From NCBI GenBank assembly GCA_021783135.1, contig JAJXUE010000024.1:1-42777 (forward strand): a stretch of DNA of 42,777 nt, in the 5' to 3' direction. The notes below the pieces were generated by a model. That model was not told the origin of the DNA. It did not search any database and saw only the letters and a program-made list of their open reading frames with translations. The stretch is from Bacillota bacterium (GTDB lineage Bacteria; Bacillota; Desulfitobacteriia; Desulfitobacteriales; JAJXUE01). Each line of letters starts with the position of its first letter. Within the stretch, counting starts at the first letter, position 1. Shown piece after piece: positions 34,217 through 42,777 of the stretch. A program made the position numbers and the translations under genes.

Positions 34217-34245
34217 TTTATAAAAAAAATCCTATTTTCAGTCAA
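34217..34245 (-). promoter_or_regulatory. Promoter of pnp
   Basis: TTGACT (34240-34245) and TATAAA (34217-34222) are 17 bases apart; the spacer holds a run of T. Confidence 0.65.
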
Positions 34246-34260
34246 AATAAAGGGGAACTC

Positions 34261-34305
34261 AAAAAAGGGAACAAGCCCTGGTATCCAGGTAACTTGTCCC
34301 TTCGT
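34261..34305 (-). terminator. Terminator after the lipoprotein gene
   Basis: AAGGGAcAAG/CTTgTTCCCTT with an inner CCTGG/CCAGG stem is followed by TTTTTTGAG. Confidence 0.85.
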
Positions 34306-34321
34306 TATACCTACGCGTAAT

Positions 34322-35128
34322 TTAATTAGAGGAAAGTAAAGTCTCAATTTCCTGTTTCGCCGCTGGATATTTGTAGGAAAACTCGTGATATGTAACGTAA
34401 TCATCATAAATCTTCATACTGTGATTTTGACCCCTAATGCTAAACGTTAACACGATAGGATCCTTGGTAGTTTCCGGAAGCGTCGTACGTTCCAACTTAA
34501 TGGACCTAATTTTGCGTAAAACTGTGTTTTTAGCATAACTGATATCCGTCTCGGCGGCAAAGGAACCCCCTAGTATGGTCAATTTATCAGCCTTAAACAG
34601 ATACCCAGTCTGATTTACAGCATAGAGGGTTGGCGGCAGCCACCTGTTCAAACTGTTCCAAATACTTCCCGTCTCCATGTAGTAATGGGGTGAATTTTCA
34701 CCAAAGCCCAAGTGCAAGCTGTCATAAAAATTTAGCGTAATATTTTTGTCTGGGATCTGAAGCTGATAGTTAGGAAATTCAGGATTCGCAACAATCGCTG
34801 CTAACTCCTTGTTCTCTTTTAACTCGCCGGAATTAGCCAATAGGCTGCTTAGGGTGTCGCGCTGAGCCGTATTGAGTTCTACATTTTGGCTAGAATCTTG
34901 GGCTACCAGTTTGACTGTCTGGGCGTCCTTCAGTGCGGCCTGAATATCCTGCAGGGAAAATTCTTGTGTGGCAGTTTGGTCGGTTTGGACCTGATCAGGG
35001 TTACCTGCACTCGTTGTCACCGCGGGTTGTGCGGGTTGGGGCTGTTTCTTGACCACCTTGTCCAAGATGTTAGAACAACCAGTCAGAGTTAGTAAGACAA
35101 TTAACACAGCAACGAGACGCAACTTCAA
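34322..35128 (-). CDS. Lipoprotein, unknown function
   Basis: The 268-residue product begins with a lipoprotein signal: LKLRLVAVLIVLL, lipobox LTGC at about residues 14-17. A Pro/Gln/Thr-rich linker follows and then an unassigned domain of about 190 residues with many beta-strand-like stretches. I do not recognise the domain. TTG 35128 is chosen because GGGAGG lies about 5-6 bases upstream and the promoter predicts transcription starting near 35158. It sits in the pnp-rpsO block only in this lineage or is shared by few relatives. Confidence 0.75.
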   Translation of the reverse strand: MKLRLVAVLIVLLTLTGCSNILDKVVKKQPQPAQPAVTTSAGNPDQVQTDQTATQEFSLQDIQAALKDAQTVKLVAQDSSQNVELNTAQRDTLSSLLANSGELKENKELAAIVANPEFPNYQLQIPDKNITLNFYDSLHLGFGENSPHYYMETGSIWNSLNRWLPPTLYAVNQTGYLFKADKLTILGGSFAAETDISYAKNTVLRKIRSIKLERTTLPETTKDPIVLTFSIRGQNHSMKIYDDYVTYHEFSYKYPAAKQEIETLLSSN

Positions 35129-35164
35129 TGGAATCCCTCCCTTGGTATCTTCTTTCATTTACCA

Positions 35165-35193
35165 ATTTTATCCATTTGAAGTTGTGCTGTCAA
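35165..35193 (-). promoter_or_regulatory. Promoter of the lipoprotein gene
   Basis: TTGACA (35188-35193) and TAAAAT (35165-35170) are 17 bases apart. The implied transcript start is close to 35158. Confidence 0.75.
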
Positions 35194-35216
35194 CAGTTTC
35201 TCAGCTATATGTTAAA

Positions 35217-36710
35217 TTATGACATTTCCTTTAGGCTTTCTTTTGGCAATAGGAAAATAATGCCCAGGCTTAAAACAGCAAAGACGGCGACACCCCAGTA
35301 AACGTAATGCAAGGAACTAGTTAACCCTCTTTGCAATACGTTCACTAGCGAGGCTGGTAGCGCCGCGCGTTTGGCAGGGTCAAGTAATACGTCGGTAAAG
35401 TCGATACTCAGTGGCGCCTTGCTCCCACTTGACAACCCTTTTAAATAGCTACCCATACCGCTGTTTAGGATACCTCCCAGCAAAGATGCGCCCAAAGTAT
35501 TTCCCAGGATGCGCATAAACATATTCGAAGCGGTCGCAGTACCTCGCACTGACCACTCGACGCTACTTTGAATCGCTACAATGAAAGTTGTCGTAGCCAG
35601 CCCTAGCCCTGCGCCGATAAAAAATGCCCCTACTCCGGCCCACACCGGGCCTTTTGCCGGCTGAAGCGTAACAAAAAACACCGAACCGATGACCAAAATT
35701 ATGCCACCCAGTAACGCAGTCTTCCGCACCCCTGCGCTCAACAAGAGCTTACCGGCCAATGTGGACGCCAGCGGCCAGCCAATGGACATCATACCTAAGG
35801 TTAAACCGGCAATTGTCGGTGATTTTTCCATTACTCCTTGGACAAAAGTAGGCAAAAAGGTGGAGATACCAATCATAACTATCCCCGTAGTAAGGGAGGC
35901 GGCATTAGCAACTGCGATCAACCGATTGCGCCAGATTCGCAATGGTACGATCGGTTCTTCTGCCCGTAATTCCTGTCTGATGAACATGTACAAGGTGAGT
36001 GCAAAGGTGAGCATCAGCAGCAGGCTGGGCATGGACAGCCAAGGCCAGCCAACACCCCCTTCAATCATCGCCACCATCAAGAGTCCAGTAGCTGTCAGCA
36101 ATAGACACGCACCAAGATAATCAATCTTGTGTTGCTTTTTGGTTATATCCTCATGCAAATAGCGGACAATACCGACTATGGCCAAGATACCCAGCGGTAT
36201 ATTGAGCCAGAAGACCCATGACCAACTGATATACTGGACCATCACCCCACCTACAGCCGGTCCGGCTACCGAAGAAATCCCCCAAACACTGGATAGGTAC
36301 CCTTGCACCTTAGCCCGTTCTTGGACACTGTAGATATCTCCCACAATAGTAGTTACTATCGGTTGAACCGAGCCTGCTCCCAAGCCTTGGATCAAACGAA
36401 ATAAAATCAGCATACTCATACTGTGCGCCAAGCCGCAAAGGAGGGAGCCGAACAAGAATACAATCACGCCCACCACAAATACCGGTTTGCGGCCAAACAA
36501 ATCTGCCAATTTGCCATAAATAGGGATTGTAACGGCCTGCATAAGTAAAAAAATAGAAAATACCCAACTAAATAGAGCGAAACCGCCCAACTCACCCACA
36601 ATACTCGGCATGGCCGTAGCCACTATCGTCGCTTCAATCGCCGACATAAACATTGCCAAAATAATTGCAGTTAGTACCAGTGGTCGGTTAGTTTTTGCCT
36701 GTGTATCCAT
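35217..36710 (-). CDS. DHA2-family MFS exporter (14 TM)
   Basis: The 497-residue protein has about 14 hydrophobic segments and MFS motif A (YGKLADLFGRKPVF, about residues 65-78), with the first-helix signature MFMSAIEATIVATAMPSIVGELGG of EmrB/QacA-type drug exporters. ATG 36710 follows GGAGG; an in-frame start 21 bases upstream is less likely. It lies in the rpsO-pnp interval, where Firmicutes normally have neither this nor the lipoprotein gene, so it is a probable insertion. A weak promoter-like TTTGGG/TATAAT overlaps the rpsO terminator. Confidence 0.9.
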   Translation of the reverse strand: MDTQAKTNRPLVLTAIILAMFMSAIEATIVATAMPSIVGELGGFALFSWVFSIFLLMQAVTIPIYGKLADLFGRKPVFVVGVIVFLFGSLLCGLAHSMSMLILFRLIQGLGAGSVQPIVTTIVGDIYSVQERAKVQGYLSSVWGISSVAGPAVGGVMVQYISWSWVFWLNIPLGILAIVGIVRYLHEDITKKQHKIDYLGACLLLTATGLLMVAMIEGGVGWPWLSMPSLLLMLTFALTLYMFIRQELRAEEPIVPLRIWRNRLIAVANAASLTTGIVMIGISTFLPTFVQGVMEKSPTIAGLTLGMMSIGWPLASTLAGKLLLSAGVRKTALLGGIILVIGSVFFVTLQPAKGPVWAGVGAFFIGAGLGLATTTFIVAIQSSVEWSVRGTATASNMFMRILGNTLGASLLGGILNSGMGSYLKGLSSGSKAPLSIDFTDVLLDPAKRAALPASLVNVLQRGLTSSLHYVYWGVAVFAVLSLGIIFLLPKESLKEMS

Positions 36711-36746
36711 TAAACCTCCGTCTGTGGTCAAAGTAACTAATTATAA

Positions 36747-36783
36747 AACAAAGTGGCATAACCCAAATGGGCTGCCACTTTGT
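36747..36783 (-). terminator. Terminator after rpsO
   Basis: CAAAGTGGCA/TGCCACTTTG forms a 10-bp stem around GCCCATTTGGGTTA and is followed by TTTTATAAT. Confidence 0.88.
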
Positions 36784-36803
36784 GCGTTGTCAAGGTTTTT
36801 TGA

Positions 36804-37073
36804 TTAATGGCGTAAGCCGAGACTGGCAACAATAGCACGATAACGTGCAAAGTCACTCTTTTTAAGATAATTGAGCATACCACGTCTTTGACCAACCATC
36901 TTTAACAGACCGCGTCGAGAATGATGATCCTTTTTGTGGGTTTTAAAATGCTCGGTTAGATAAGTAATGCGCTCGGACAAAATGGCAATTTGTACCTCGG
37001 GAGAACCCGTATCCAAATCATGCAGTTTGTACTTCGCAATTATCTCTTGTTTTTTCTCTGGAGTAAGTGCCAT
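36804..37073 (-). CDS. rpsO: 30S ribosomal protein S15
   Basis: The 89-residue protein is a standard S15 ([18 protein letters not shown], then [15 protein letters not shown] and [10 protein letters not shown]), an early 30S assembly protein that binds 16S rRNA. GTCAGGAGGTG precedes ATG 37073. It is preceded by its own promoter and a structured leader, consistent with S15 autoregulation. Confidence 0.98.
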   Translation of the reverse strand: MALTPEKKQEIIAKYKLHDLDTGSPEVQIAILSERITYLTEHFKTHKKDHHSRRGLLKMVGQRRGMLNYLKKSDFARYRAIVASLGLRH

Positions 37074-37099
37074 GAAAATTCACCTCCTGACTTAATTTA

Positions 37100-37250
37100 T
37101 CCCCGTAAGCCAAGGAAACCGTCGGAGTAGCGGTATTCTGAGCAAACGGTTTTTATGGATCAGAGCGTATTTTAACGCTCATCCTGCGTGTAGTTCCCAA
37201 GCTTCGAGTTCTACAACAGTGCTTATTTTAGCACAATACAAGGTGAAAGT
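37100..37250 (-). promoter_or_regulatory. rpsO leader with promoter and hairpins
   Basis: TTTACT (37248-37253) and TAAAAT (37225-37230) form a promoter with 17-base spacing. The leader contains hairpins GAGCG/CGCTC (about 37160-37177) and AAACCGT/ACGGTTT (about 37118-37155). It is a candidate S15-binding autoregulatory element; the consensus was not confirmed. Confidence 0.5.
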
Positions 37251-37254
37251 AAAG

Positions 37255-38247
37255 TTACAGCAATCCCGTTTGGGCAGCTATGTTTTGGGCAAAGCCGGGT
37301 TTTTCCGTCTCACTTTGCAATACATGTAGTGTTTGCATTTTGTCTTGTTGCAGTTGGGCAATCAATTCATCTATACTGGCAAATTTGCATTCATCACGTA
37401 AGCGCTGACAAAAAATTATTTCTACTTTATGATCGTAAATATCCTCGGCAAAGTCAAACAGATGAGCCTCAATTGTTGGTCGCTCCACGGTTTGGAAAGT
37501 TGGCCTTAATCCGATATTCACCATGCTCGGCCACAGCTTTCCATCTACCGCAACCCACGCAGCATACACACCCCTCGCCGGTATGAGGATCTCATCCAGG
37601 GGCTCTACATTGGCCGTTGGGAAACCTATCGTGCGACCCACCCTATCACCAGAAACTACAATACCTTCCAACGCCGGCCAGTACCCCAGAAAAGCCTTAG
37701 CATCAGCAATATCGCCCCGTTCCATAGCTTGCCTCACCTCGGTAGACGAGACTGTAACCCCCTGCACAGCAATTGGTCCAATCACGCTTACACCAAAACC
37801 ATATGTCCGGCCCAACTCTTCCAACTCAGCCGGTCCGGCCTTCCCGCCCTGGCCAAAGGTGTAGTTAAAGCCCACGAAGATATGAGCTGCATGCAGTTTA
37901 CCCACTAAAACATCCGCGACAAATTTCTGCGGTGACTCGTCCGCAATTTCCTGCGTAAAAGGCAGTAGAATTGTCTGATCTACCCCTAATTGCGCAAAAT
38001 AATGCAACCTCTGATTCAACGTACTCAACAGCCGGGGAAATTTGTCCGGCGCCAGAAGTTGAAGCGGGTGCGGGTTGAAGGTTAAAACAGTGGCCTGAGC
38101 ACCCAGTTGCTTGGCCTTCGCAACAGTCGCAGTAATTAATTGGCGATGTCCAATGTGCACACCGTCGAAATTCCCTAAAGCTATTACTTGGGGGCCAGGT
38201 CCGTTTGTGTCTAATTCTGTCCATTTATCAATGATCTTCACTGTCAC
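37255..38247 (-). CDS. ribF: Bifunctional riboflavin kinase/FAD synthetase
   Basis: RibF makes FMN and FAD. The 330-residue product begins with the FAD-synthetase nucleotide motif GNFDGVHIGH (about 26-35) and continues with the riboflavin-kinase domain motif GFPTANV (about 205-211) and the WPSMVNIGLRPTF stretch. GTG 38247 follows GGAAAGGG. Gene order truB-ribF-rpsO is the usual Firmicutes order. Confidence 0.96.
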   Translation of the reverse strand: MTVKIIDKWTELDTNGPGPQVIALGNFDGVHIGHRQLITATVAKAKQLGAQATVLTFNPHPLQLLAPDKFPRLLSTLNQRLHYFAQLGVDQTILLPFTQEIADESPQKFVADVLVGKLHAAHIFVGFNYTFGQGGKAGPAELEELGRTYGFGVSVIGPIAVQGVTVSSTEVRQAMERGDIADAKAFLGYWPALEGIVVSGDRVGRTIGFPTANVEPLDEILIPARGVYAAWVAVDGKLWPSMVNIGLRPTFQTVERPTIEAHLFDFAEDIYDHKVEIIFCQRLRDECKFASIDELIAQLQQDKMQTLHVLQSETEKPGFAQNIAAQTGLL

Positions 38248-38259
38248 GGTTTCCCTTTC

Positions 38260-39183
38260 CTAAAAAATCTGACTGCTCGCGACAAAGACTTTTTTCGGTT
38301 TAATTGCACCGGCATCATCTCTAAGCCCCAGGGCCAAAAATTGACCTTGTTGGTCATACAGGCGCACCCAGGACGCAGCCTGGTCTTGTTTCACGTCAGC
38401 GGTATAGTAGTCGTGTGCGGCAAGGCTGAGTCCGTTCAAGAGGGCTTTAACCCTATGGCCCGCAACTACTAAGCGTGGTAAATCATCTGCCCCGCGATCA
38501 GGTGGCTGAAGAAAGTCGCTGGTACCGCGCGTTACCGCTGCCGCAATTTCCTCCAGTGTCCAGGCATCAGCCAAATCAAATGGCCCGGACCGTGTGCGCA
38601 ACAAAAAAGACATATGCGCACCACACCCCAGACTGTCACCCCAGTCGGCGCAAAGTGTACGCATGTAGGTACCCTTAGAGCATACTACATCAAACATTAT
38701 GGTTGGATAATCACCCTGCCAATTGACTTCGATCGGTGTAATTTGTGCGATAACAACTTCCCGTGCAGGGCGCTCAATCTCCAGGCCCTGACGTGCTAAC
38801 TCATAAAGCTTCTTACCTCCGACTTTTACGGCCGAGACCATGGGTGGAGTCTGTTTGATCTTACCCGTAAAGGCCGGGAGTACATTAAGGGCGTCTTGGG
38901 CGCTAAAATCAACCGGTCTTTGCGTAACTACCTTACCAAAGCTATCCTGACTATCGGTAGTAATCCCAAAGGTAATCTCTACCCTATAGTTCTTACCACC
39001 GGCAGTTACAAACTCTGCCATTCGAGTAGCCTTTCCCATGCAAACGGGCAGAACCCCCGGAACGCTCGGATCAAGCGTACCGGTATGACCTATGGTCTTC
39101 GTCTGTAAAAGACGCCTTAAATAGGCCACCACATCGTGTGAGGTCATACCCGGTGGTTTTAAAACATTAATTATGCCGTCCAT
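38260..39183 (-). CDS. truB: tRNA pseudouridine(55) synthase
   Basis: TruB makes pseudouridine 55 in tRNA. The 307-residue product starts MDGIINVLKPPGMTS and has the catalytic Asp D38 in HTGTLDPSVPGVLP, then YRVEITFG and RSGPFDL. The start overlaps the nrnA stop by 17 bases, with GAGGCGG upstream. Confidence 0.95.
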   Translation of the reverse strand: MDGIINVLKPPGMTSHDVVAYLRRLLQTKTIGHTGTLDPSVPGVLPVCMGKATRMAEFVTAGGKNYRVEITFGITTDSQDSFGKVVTQRPVDFSAQDALNVLPAFTGKIKQTPPMVSAVKVGGKKLYELARQGLEIERPAREVVIAQITPIEVNWQGDYPTIMFDVVCSKGTYMRTLCADWGDSLGCGAHMSFLLRTRSGPFDLADAWTLEEIAAAVTRGTSDFLQPPDRGADDLPRLVVAGHRVKALLNGLSLAAHDYYTADVKQDQAASWVRLYDQQGQFLALGLRDDAGAIKPKKVFVASSQIF

Positions 39184-40159
39184 GTGCCGCCTCGATAACC
39201 TCGCAGGTTTTTTTAATCACTCGTTCGACTGTTTTCGACAAGTCGCCGTTGATGTTGCAGCCGGCTGCCCGGGTGTGCCCGCCGCCGCCAAAGAACATCG
39301 CCAGTTGATTGACGTCCACCAGCTGTTTGGAGCGAAACCCGACTTTGATTTTACCCGGGCTCAATTCGCGAAAGAGCAGACCGACTTCAACGCTGTCTAT
39401 AGCCCTAGTATAGTTGATAATTCCCTCCGTGTGCTCATCCTTAGCACCCAACTCAGCCAGATAGTGCAACGGAATAACCACCCAGCCCACCTTACCGTTT
39501 TCTGATACCTGCAGGTTTTCAAGCGCTCGCCCCAATAGACGTATGGATGGCAGGGATTTGGTTTCATACAAGGCTTGATTGATTCTGGCCACGTCCAAGC
39601 CCTGTTCAACCAACCTTGCTGCTAAGCGATGTACGTCACCGGTTGTATTTCCATATTGAAAGGAACCGGTATCAGTTGCAATCGCTGTATAGATCAAAGT
39701 GGCCAGATCATGATTCCACGCTACATTTAAAGCTGCAATCAACGTAGCTACCAGTTGACCTGTAGCAGCAGCGTCGGGTTCCACCCAGTTAATCGTGCCA
39801 TATCGGTTATTGGAAACATGATGGTCAATGTTAACAATATTATTTAAACCCCGCACGCTGGCTGCTAGGCCGCTACCTAATCTCTCCAGATCACTACAGT
39901 CAACACATATCACAAGTTCGGGCCAGTCCGTAATTTGTGCTGCAAGTTGTACCTGACTTGCACTAGGCAGAAAACTCAAATACTGTGGAACCGGGTCGTT
40001 ATTGGCCATTATCACCTTTTTACCCATGCTCTGTAGCGCTAGACCTAAGGCCAGCATAGAACCGATACAATCCCCGTCAGGTTGAACATGAGAAAGAATA
40101 ATAATATTTTGGGCCTCCGACAATGCCGCAACGGCCTGTTGTTGATCATCCATACTCAT
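39167..40159 (-). CDS. nrnA: DHH-family oligoribonuclease/pAp phosphatase (NrnA-like)
   Basis: The 330-residue product has the DHH superfamily motifs: HVQPDGDCIGS (about 25-35), VDCSD, IDHHVSNNRYG and the C-terminal DHHA1 motif GGGHTRAAG. NrnA degrades nano-RNA and pAp. Its ATG overlaps the rbfA stop (ATGA), with GGAAGGGC upstream, so translation is coupled. Location between rbfA and truB is conserved in Firmicutes. Confidence 0.93.
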   Translation of the reverse strand: MSMDDQQQAVAALSEAQNIIILSHVQPDGDCIGSMLALGLALQSMGKKVIMANNDPVPQYLSFLPSASQVQLAAQITDWPELVICVDCSDLERLGSGLAASVRGLNNIVNIDHHVSNNRYGTINWVEPDAAATGQLVATLIAALNVAWNHDLATLIYTAIATDTGSFQYGNTTGDVHRLAARLVEQGLDVARINQALYETKSLPSIRLLGRALENLQVSENGKVGWVVIPLHYLAELGAKDEHTEGIINYTRAIDSVEVGLLFRELSPGKIKVGFRSKQLVDVNQLAMFFGGGGHTRAAGCNINGDLSKTVERVIKKTCEVIEAAHGRHN

Positions 40160-40524
40160 GCCTGCCCTTCCGGTTTAGAGGTATTATCATGGACCTCATT
40201 TATCAACTTGGCAATTCTGATGGCGTGATCAAGTGATTGATCATGTTTAAAAACGATTTGTGGGGTATGAAACAAGCGGACACGTTTACCCACTTCACTG
40301 CGCACAAAGCCAGCCGCTCTGTTTAAGGCTGCAATTGATTCCTTTACTGCCGTGTCATCACCTAGGATGCTGACGTAAGCTACAGCATGACCTAAATCCT
40401 GAGCCACCTCGACGCCGGTAACAGTTACAAACCCTATCCTAGGATCTTTCAGTTGTTCCCGCACAATAGCCGATATTTCCTCTTTTAGGCTTTCGGCTAC
40501 CCTGCCTAACCTGTACTTACCCAT
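40156..40524 (-). CDS. rbfA: Ribosome-binding factor A
   Basis: The 122-residue KH-like protein is a normal RbfA (MGKYRLGRVAESLKEEIS, LKDPRIGFVTVTGVEV, VRLFHTPQIVFKHDQSLD), which matures the 16S rRNA 5' end. GGGGGG precedes its ATG. The gene lies 19 bases after infB. Confidence 0.95.
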   Translation of the reverse strand: MGKYRLGRVAESLKEEISAIVREQLKDPRIGFVTVTGVEVAQDLGHAVAYVSILGDDTAVKESIAALNRAAGFVRSEVGKRVRLFHTPQIVFKHDQSLDHAIRIAKLINEVHDNTSKPEGQA

Positions 40525-40543
40525 CGGTCATACCCCCCGAAAC

Positions 40544-42777
40544 CTAAAGTTCGCGTTTTACTTCTTCCATCATAAAGGCTTCGACAATGTCGCCTTCTTT
40601 GAAGTCGTTAAACTTTTCAATACCGATACCACATTCGTATCCGGTAGCAACTTCCTTTGCATCATCCTTGAAGCGTCGAAGCGATTCAAGTTTGCCTTCC
40701 AAGATGACTATACCGTCGCGAATAACCCTGATCTCAGAGTTACGGGTAATTTTTCCATCCGTTACAAAGCAACCTGCAATCGTTCCGGCCTTAGGTACTT
40801 TGAAGGTGGCCCTGACTTCAGCATGGCCCATGACTGTTTCTTTAAAATCAGGATCAAGCAGACCACTCATCGCAGCTTTAACGTCCTCGATCGCATCATA
40901 AATAACACGATACAAGCGAATATCTACTCCCTGACGTTCTGCAGTGTTCTTCGTGTTAGCATCTGGGCGCACGTTAAAGCCAATAATTATGGCATTAGAG
41001 GCTGCCGCCAGCATAACATCGGTTTCCGTGATTGCTCCCACTCCGCCGTGAATCGGGTTGACCCTGACTTCACCGGTGGATAAGCGTTCCAGTGATTGGC
41101 GTAACGCTTCAATCGAGCCCTGGACATCAGCCTTGATAATTACATTGAGTTCCTTTACTTGGCCCTCTTTGATCTTGTCAAACAAATCTTCCAAGCTGAC
41201 TTTAACGTTACGTTTAGCATCCTCCGCCTTTTTCTCGCCTTGACGATAGGTTACAACAGCTTTGGCCGTCTTATCATCTTCCACAGCATTAAAAATATCA
41301 CCGGCCATCGGCACTTCAGAAAGACCTAAAACTTCAACTGGTGTGGACGGACCAGCCTTCTTAATACGGCGGCCTTTATCGTCAATCATTGCTCTAACTT
41401 TACCGGAGGTTGCACCGGCTACCAAGATGTCGCCAACTTCCAGCGCACCTTTTTGGACCAAAACAGTAGCAACAGGACCGCGACCTTTATCCAATTGCGC
41501 TTCAACTACGGTACCGTAGGCCTTACGATTAGGATTGGCTTTTAAGTCTTGCACTTCAGACACCAGAAGAATCATTTCTAATAGGCCTTCAATGTTTTGT
41601 TTAGCCTTAGCGGATACCGGAACCATAATGGTATCGCCGCCCCATTCTTCGGCAACTAAACCATACTCGGTCAGCTCTTGTTTGACCCTTTCAGGCAGGG
41701 CATTTTCTTTGTCGATTTTGTTAATCGCCACAATAATCGGCACACCAGCGGCCTTAGCATGGTTGATCGCCTCAACGGTTTGCGGCATTACTCCATCATC
41801 AGCTGCTACTACTAAAATGGCAATATCTGTAACCTGAGCGCCGCGTGCCCGCATTGCAGTGAACGCTTCATGCCCGGGAGTGTCTAAAAATGTAATTTTT
41901 TGGCCTTTTATTTCTACTTGGTATGCCCCAATATGCTGGGTGATACCACCGGCCTCACGCGCTATGACATTAGTTGTCCGAATAGCGTCGAGTAAGGAGG
42001 TCTTCCCGTGGTCAACGTGTCCCATAACTGTAACTACAGGCGGCCTGGTCGCGAGTGATTCCGGTGCATCAACAATTTCCTCGACAATTCCGGCCGGTTT
42101 TTCAATTTTAACTTCAACCTCAATACCAAACTCGTGGGCGATCAAAGTTGCGGTCTCCGCGTCGATTTCTTGGTTAATGGTCGCCATTACGCCTAGCGCC
42201 ATTAGCTTCACAATCAGTTCTGATGATTTCCGGCTCATAATGCTAGCTAAGTCTTGTACAGTTATGATTTCAGGAATGACTATATGTTTGGGGGCTGATT
42301 CATGAATATCACGCACCGGGCCTCTGGCGTGCTTACCTTTAGCTCGTTTTAACAAACGATCCTCTGTTTCGCGTTTGTCCCTGCTGTCACGCCGGTCAGG
42401 CTGGGTCTTCCCACCCTTTTTGCTGTCGAACCTGGGGCGCTGGGTGGTTTGATCCTGACCAACAGCTTGCGGCGGAGCTGGAATAGGCGGCAATCCCGGT
42501 CTGCCTCCTCTTGCTCCCTGTGGTCCTGCCATGCCCGGTCTGGGTGGACGACCGGCCGGTGCACCACTTGGTCTGGGTCCGCCCCCACCATACGGAGGAC
42601 GCTGTTGACCTTGGAAACCATCCGGACGTTGGCCTTGTTGACCTTGATATCCCCCTGGACGCGGTCCCTGCGGACGTTGTCCCTGGAATCCCTCCGGGCG
42701 TTGACCTTGGAAACCTTCCGGACGCGGCCCCTGCGGGCGTTGGCCTTGGAAGCCCTCCGGACGCGGTCCCTGCGGGC
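40544..42777 (-). CDS. infB: Translation initiation factor IF-2 (5' end beyond window)
   Basis: The frame is open from the window edge to 40544, so the gene is partial at its N-terminus. The GTPase domain has [20 protein letters not shown] and NKIDK, followed by the EF-Tu-like and C1/C2 domains. The N-terminal part is a Gly/Pro/Gln/Arg-rich disordered region, ending with tandem copies of a [13 protein letters not shown]-type unit at 42597-42777. A start at the in-frame ATG 42532 would discard this region; the continuous frame argues against it. Confidence 0.96.
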   Translation of the reverse strand, partial: PQGPRPEGFQGQRPQGPRPEGFQGQRPEGFQGQRPQGPRPGGYQGQQGQRPDGFQGQQRPPYGGGGPRPSGAPAGRPPRPGMAGPQGARGGRPGLPPIPAPPQAVGQDQTTQRPRFDSKKGGKTQPDRRDSRDKRETEDRLLKRAKGKHARGPVRDIHESAPKHIVIPEIITVQDLASIMSRKSSELIVKLMALGVMATINQEIDAETATLIAHEFGIEVEVKIEKPAGIVEEIVDAPESLATRPPVVTVMGHVDHGKTSLLDAIRTTNVIAREAGGITQHIGAYQVEIKGQKITFLDTPGHEAFTAMRARGAQVTDIAILVVAADDGVMPQTVEAINHAKAAGVPIIVAINKIDKENALPERVKQELTEYGLVAEEWGGDTIMVPVSAKAKQNIEGLLEMILLVSEVQDLKANPNRKAYGTVVEAQLDKGRGPVATVLVQKGALEVGDILVAGATSGKVRAMIDDKGRRIKKAGPSTPVEVLGLSEVPMAGDIFNAVEDDKTAKAVVTYRQGEKKAEDAKRNVKVSLEDLFDKIKEGQVKELNVIIKADVQGSIEALRQSLERLSTGEVRVNPIHGGVGAITETDVMLAAASNAIIIGFNVRPDANTKNTAERQGVDIRLYRVIYDAIEDVKAAMSGLLDPDFKETVMGHAEVRATFKVPKAGTIAGCFVTDGKITRNSEIRVIRDGIVILEGKLESLRRFKDDAKEVATGYECGIGIEKFNDFKEGDIVEAFMMEEVKREL
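42597..42777 (-). repeat. In-frame IF-2 tandem repeat
   Basis: The coding strand has imperfect repeats of about 30-36 bases, giving at least four GFQGQRP-type units with PRPEGF or PQGPRP between. The array continues past the window edge. Confidence 0.85.

Noticed and set aside
42349-42621. Minus-strand open frame over infB
   Set aside because: It lies in another frame inside the low-complexity IF-2 region and has no ribosome binding site.

Overview
The window comes from an endospore-forming, mid-GC Firmicute of clostridial or Negativicutes grade. I cannot place it closer from sequence alone. Dipicolinate synthase (dpaA/dpaB), the YlmC/YmxH-type PRC-barrel protein, YlzJ and TepA all point to a spore former. 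Strong AGGAGG ribosome binding sites and frequent GTG/TTG starts fit this.

Layout. (1) 243-3347 (+): a three-gene operon of split transketolase (N and C halves) and a RuBisCO-like protein, followed by a stand-alone flavodiiron-type beta-lactamase-fold gene at 3476-4114. (2) 4155-8475: a patchy accessory zone with an isochorismatase-family hydrolase, a GNAT, a flavin-reductase-fold protein, a hotdog protein and small membrane proteins. It also holds several wrecked genes: an RCC1-repeat stub, a frameshifted tyrosine recombinase, an alpha/beta-hydrolase remnant and a HAD phosphatase missing its middle. (3) 8614-11330: a complete IS21-family element with istA, istB and multi-copy terminal repeats. 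(4) 11491-27543 (-, with two + genes): a version of the Bacillus order dpaA-dpaB-asd-dapG-dapA-rnj-tepA-ylzJ. Here it is split by an inserted block: a zinc-ribbon/kinase pair, an MFS exporter with a leader-peptide attenuator, an Rrf2 regulator, a second aspartokinase under a lysine riboswitch, and another MFS gene. (5) 27549-42777 (-): the conserved Firmicutes block infB-rbfA-nrnA-truB-ribF-rpsO-pnp-ylxY-dacF-M16 protease-dut-ymxH, carrying an extra DHA2-type MFS exporter and a lipoprotein gene between rpsO and pnp. infB runs off the right edge.

How the genes work together. The dap/asd genes make dihydrodipicolinate for lysine and peptidoglycan, and DpaA/DpaB divert it to spore dipicolinate. 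A candidate sigma-K promoter lies before dpaA, whereas the extra aspartokinase has its own lysine riboswitch. This suggests one aspartokinase dedicated to spore or cell-wall flux and one to lysine supply. The infB-pnp block is translation and RNA-turnover housekeeping.

Most worth following up: the split transketolase/RuBisCO-like operon, which may act on a branched or unusual sugar phosphate; the 22-codon leader peptide with competing hairpins and a terminator ahead of the MFS exporter; the zinc-ribbon and kinase reading frames separated only by one in-frame UGA; and the riboswitch-controlled duplicate of dapG.
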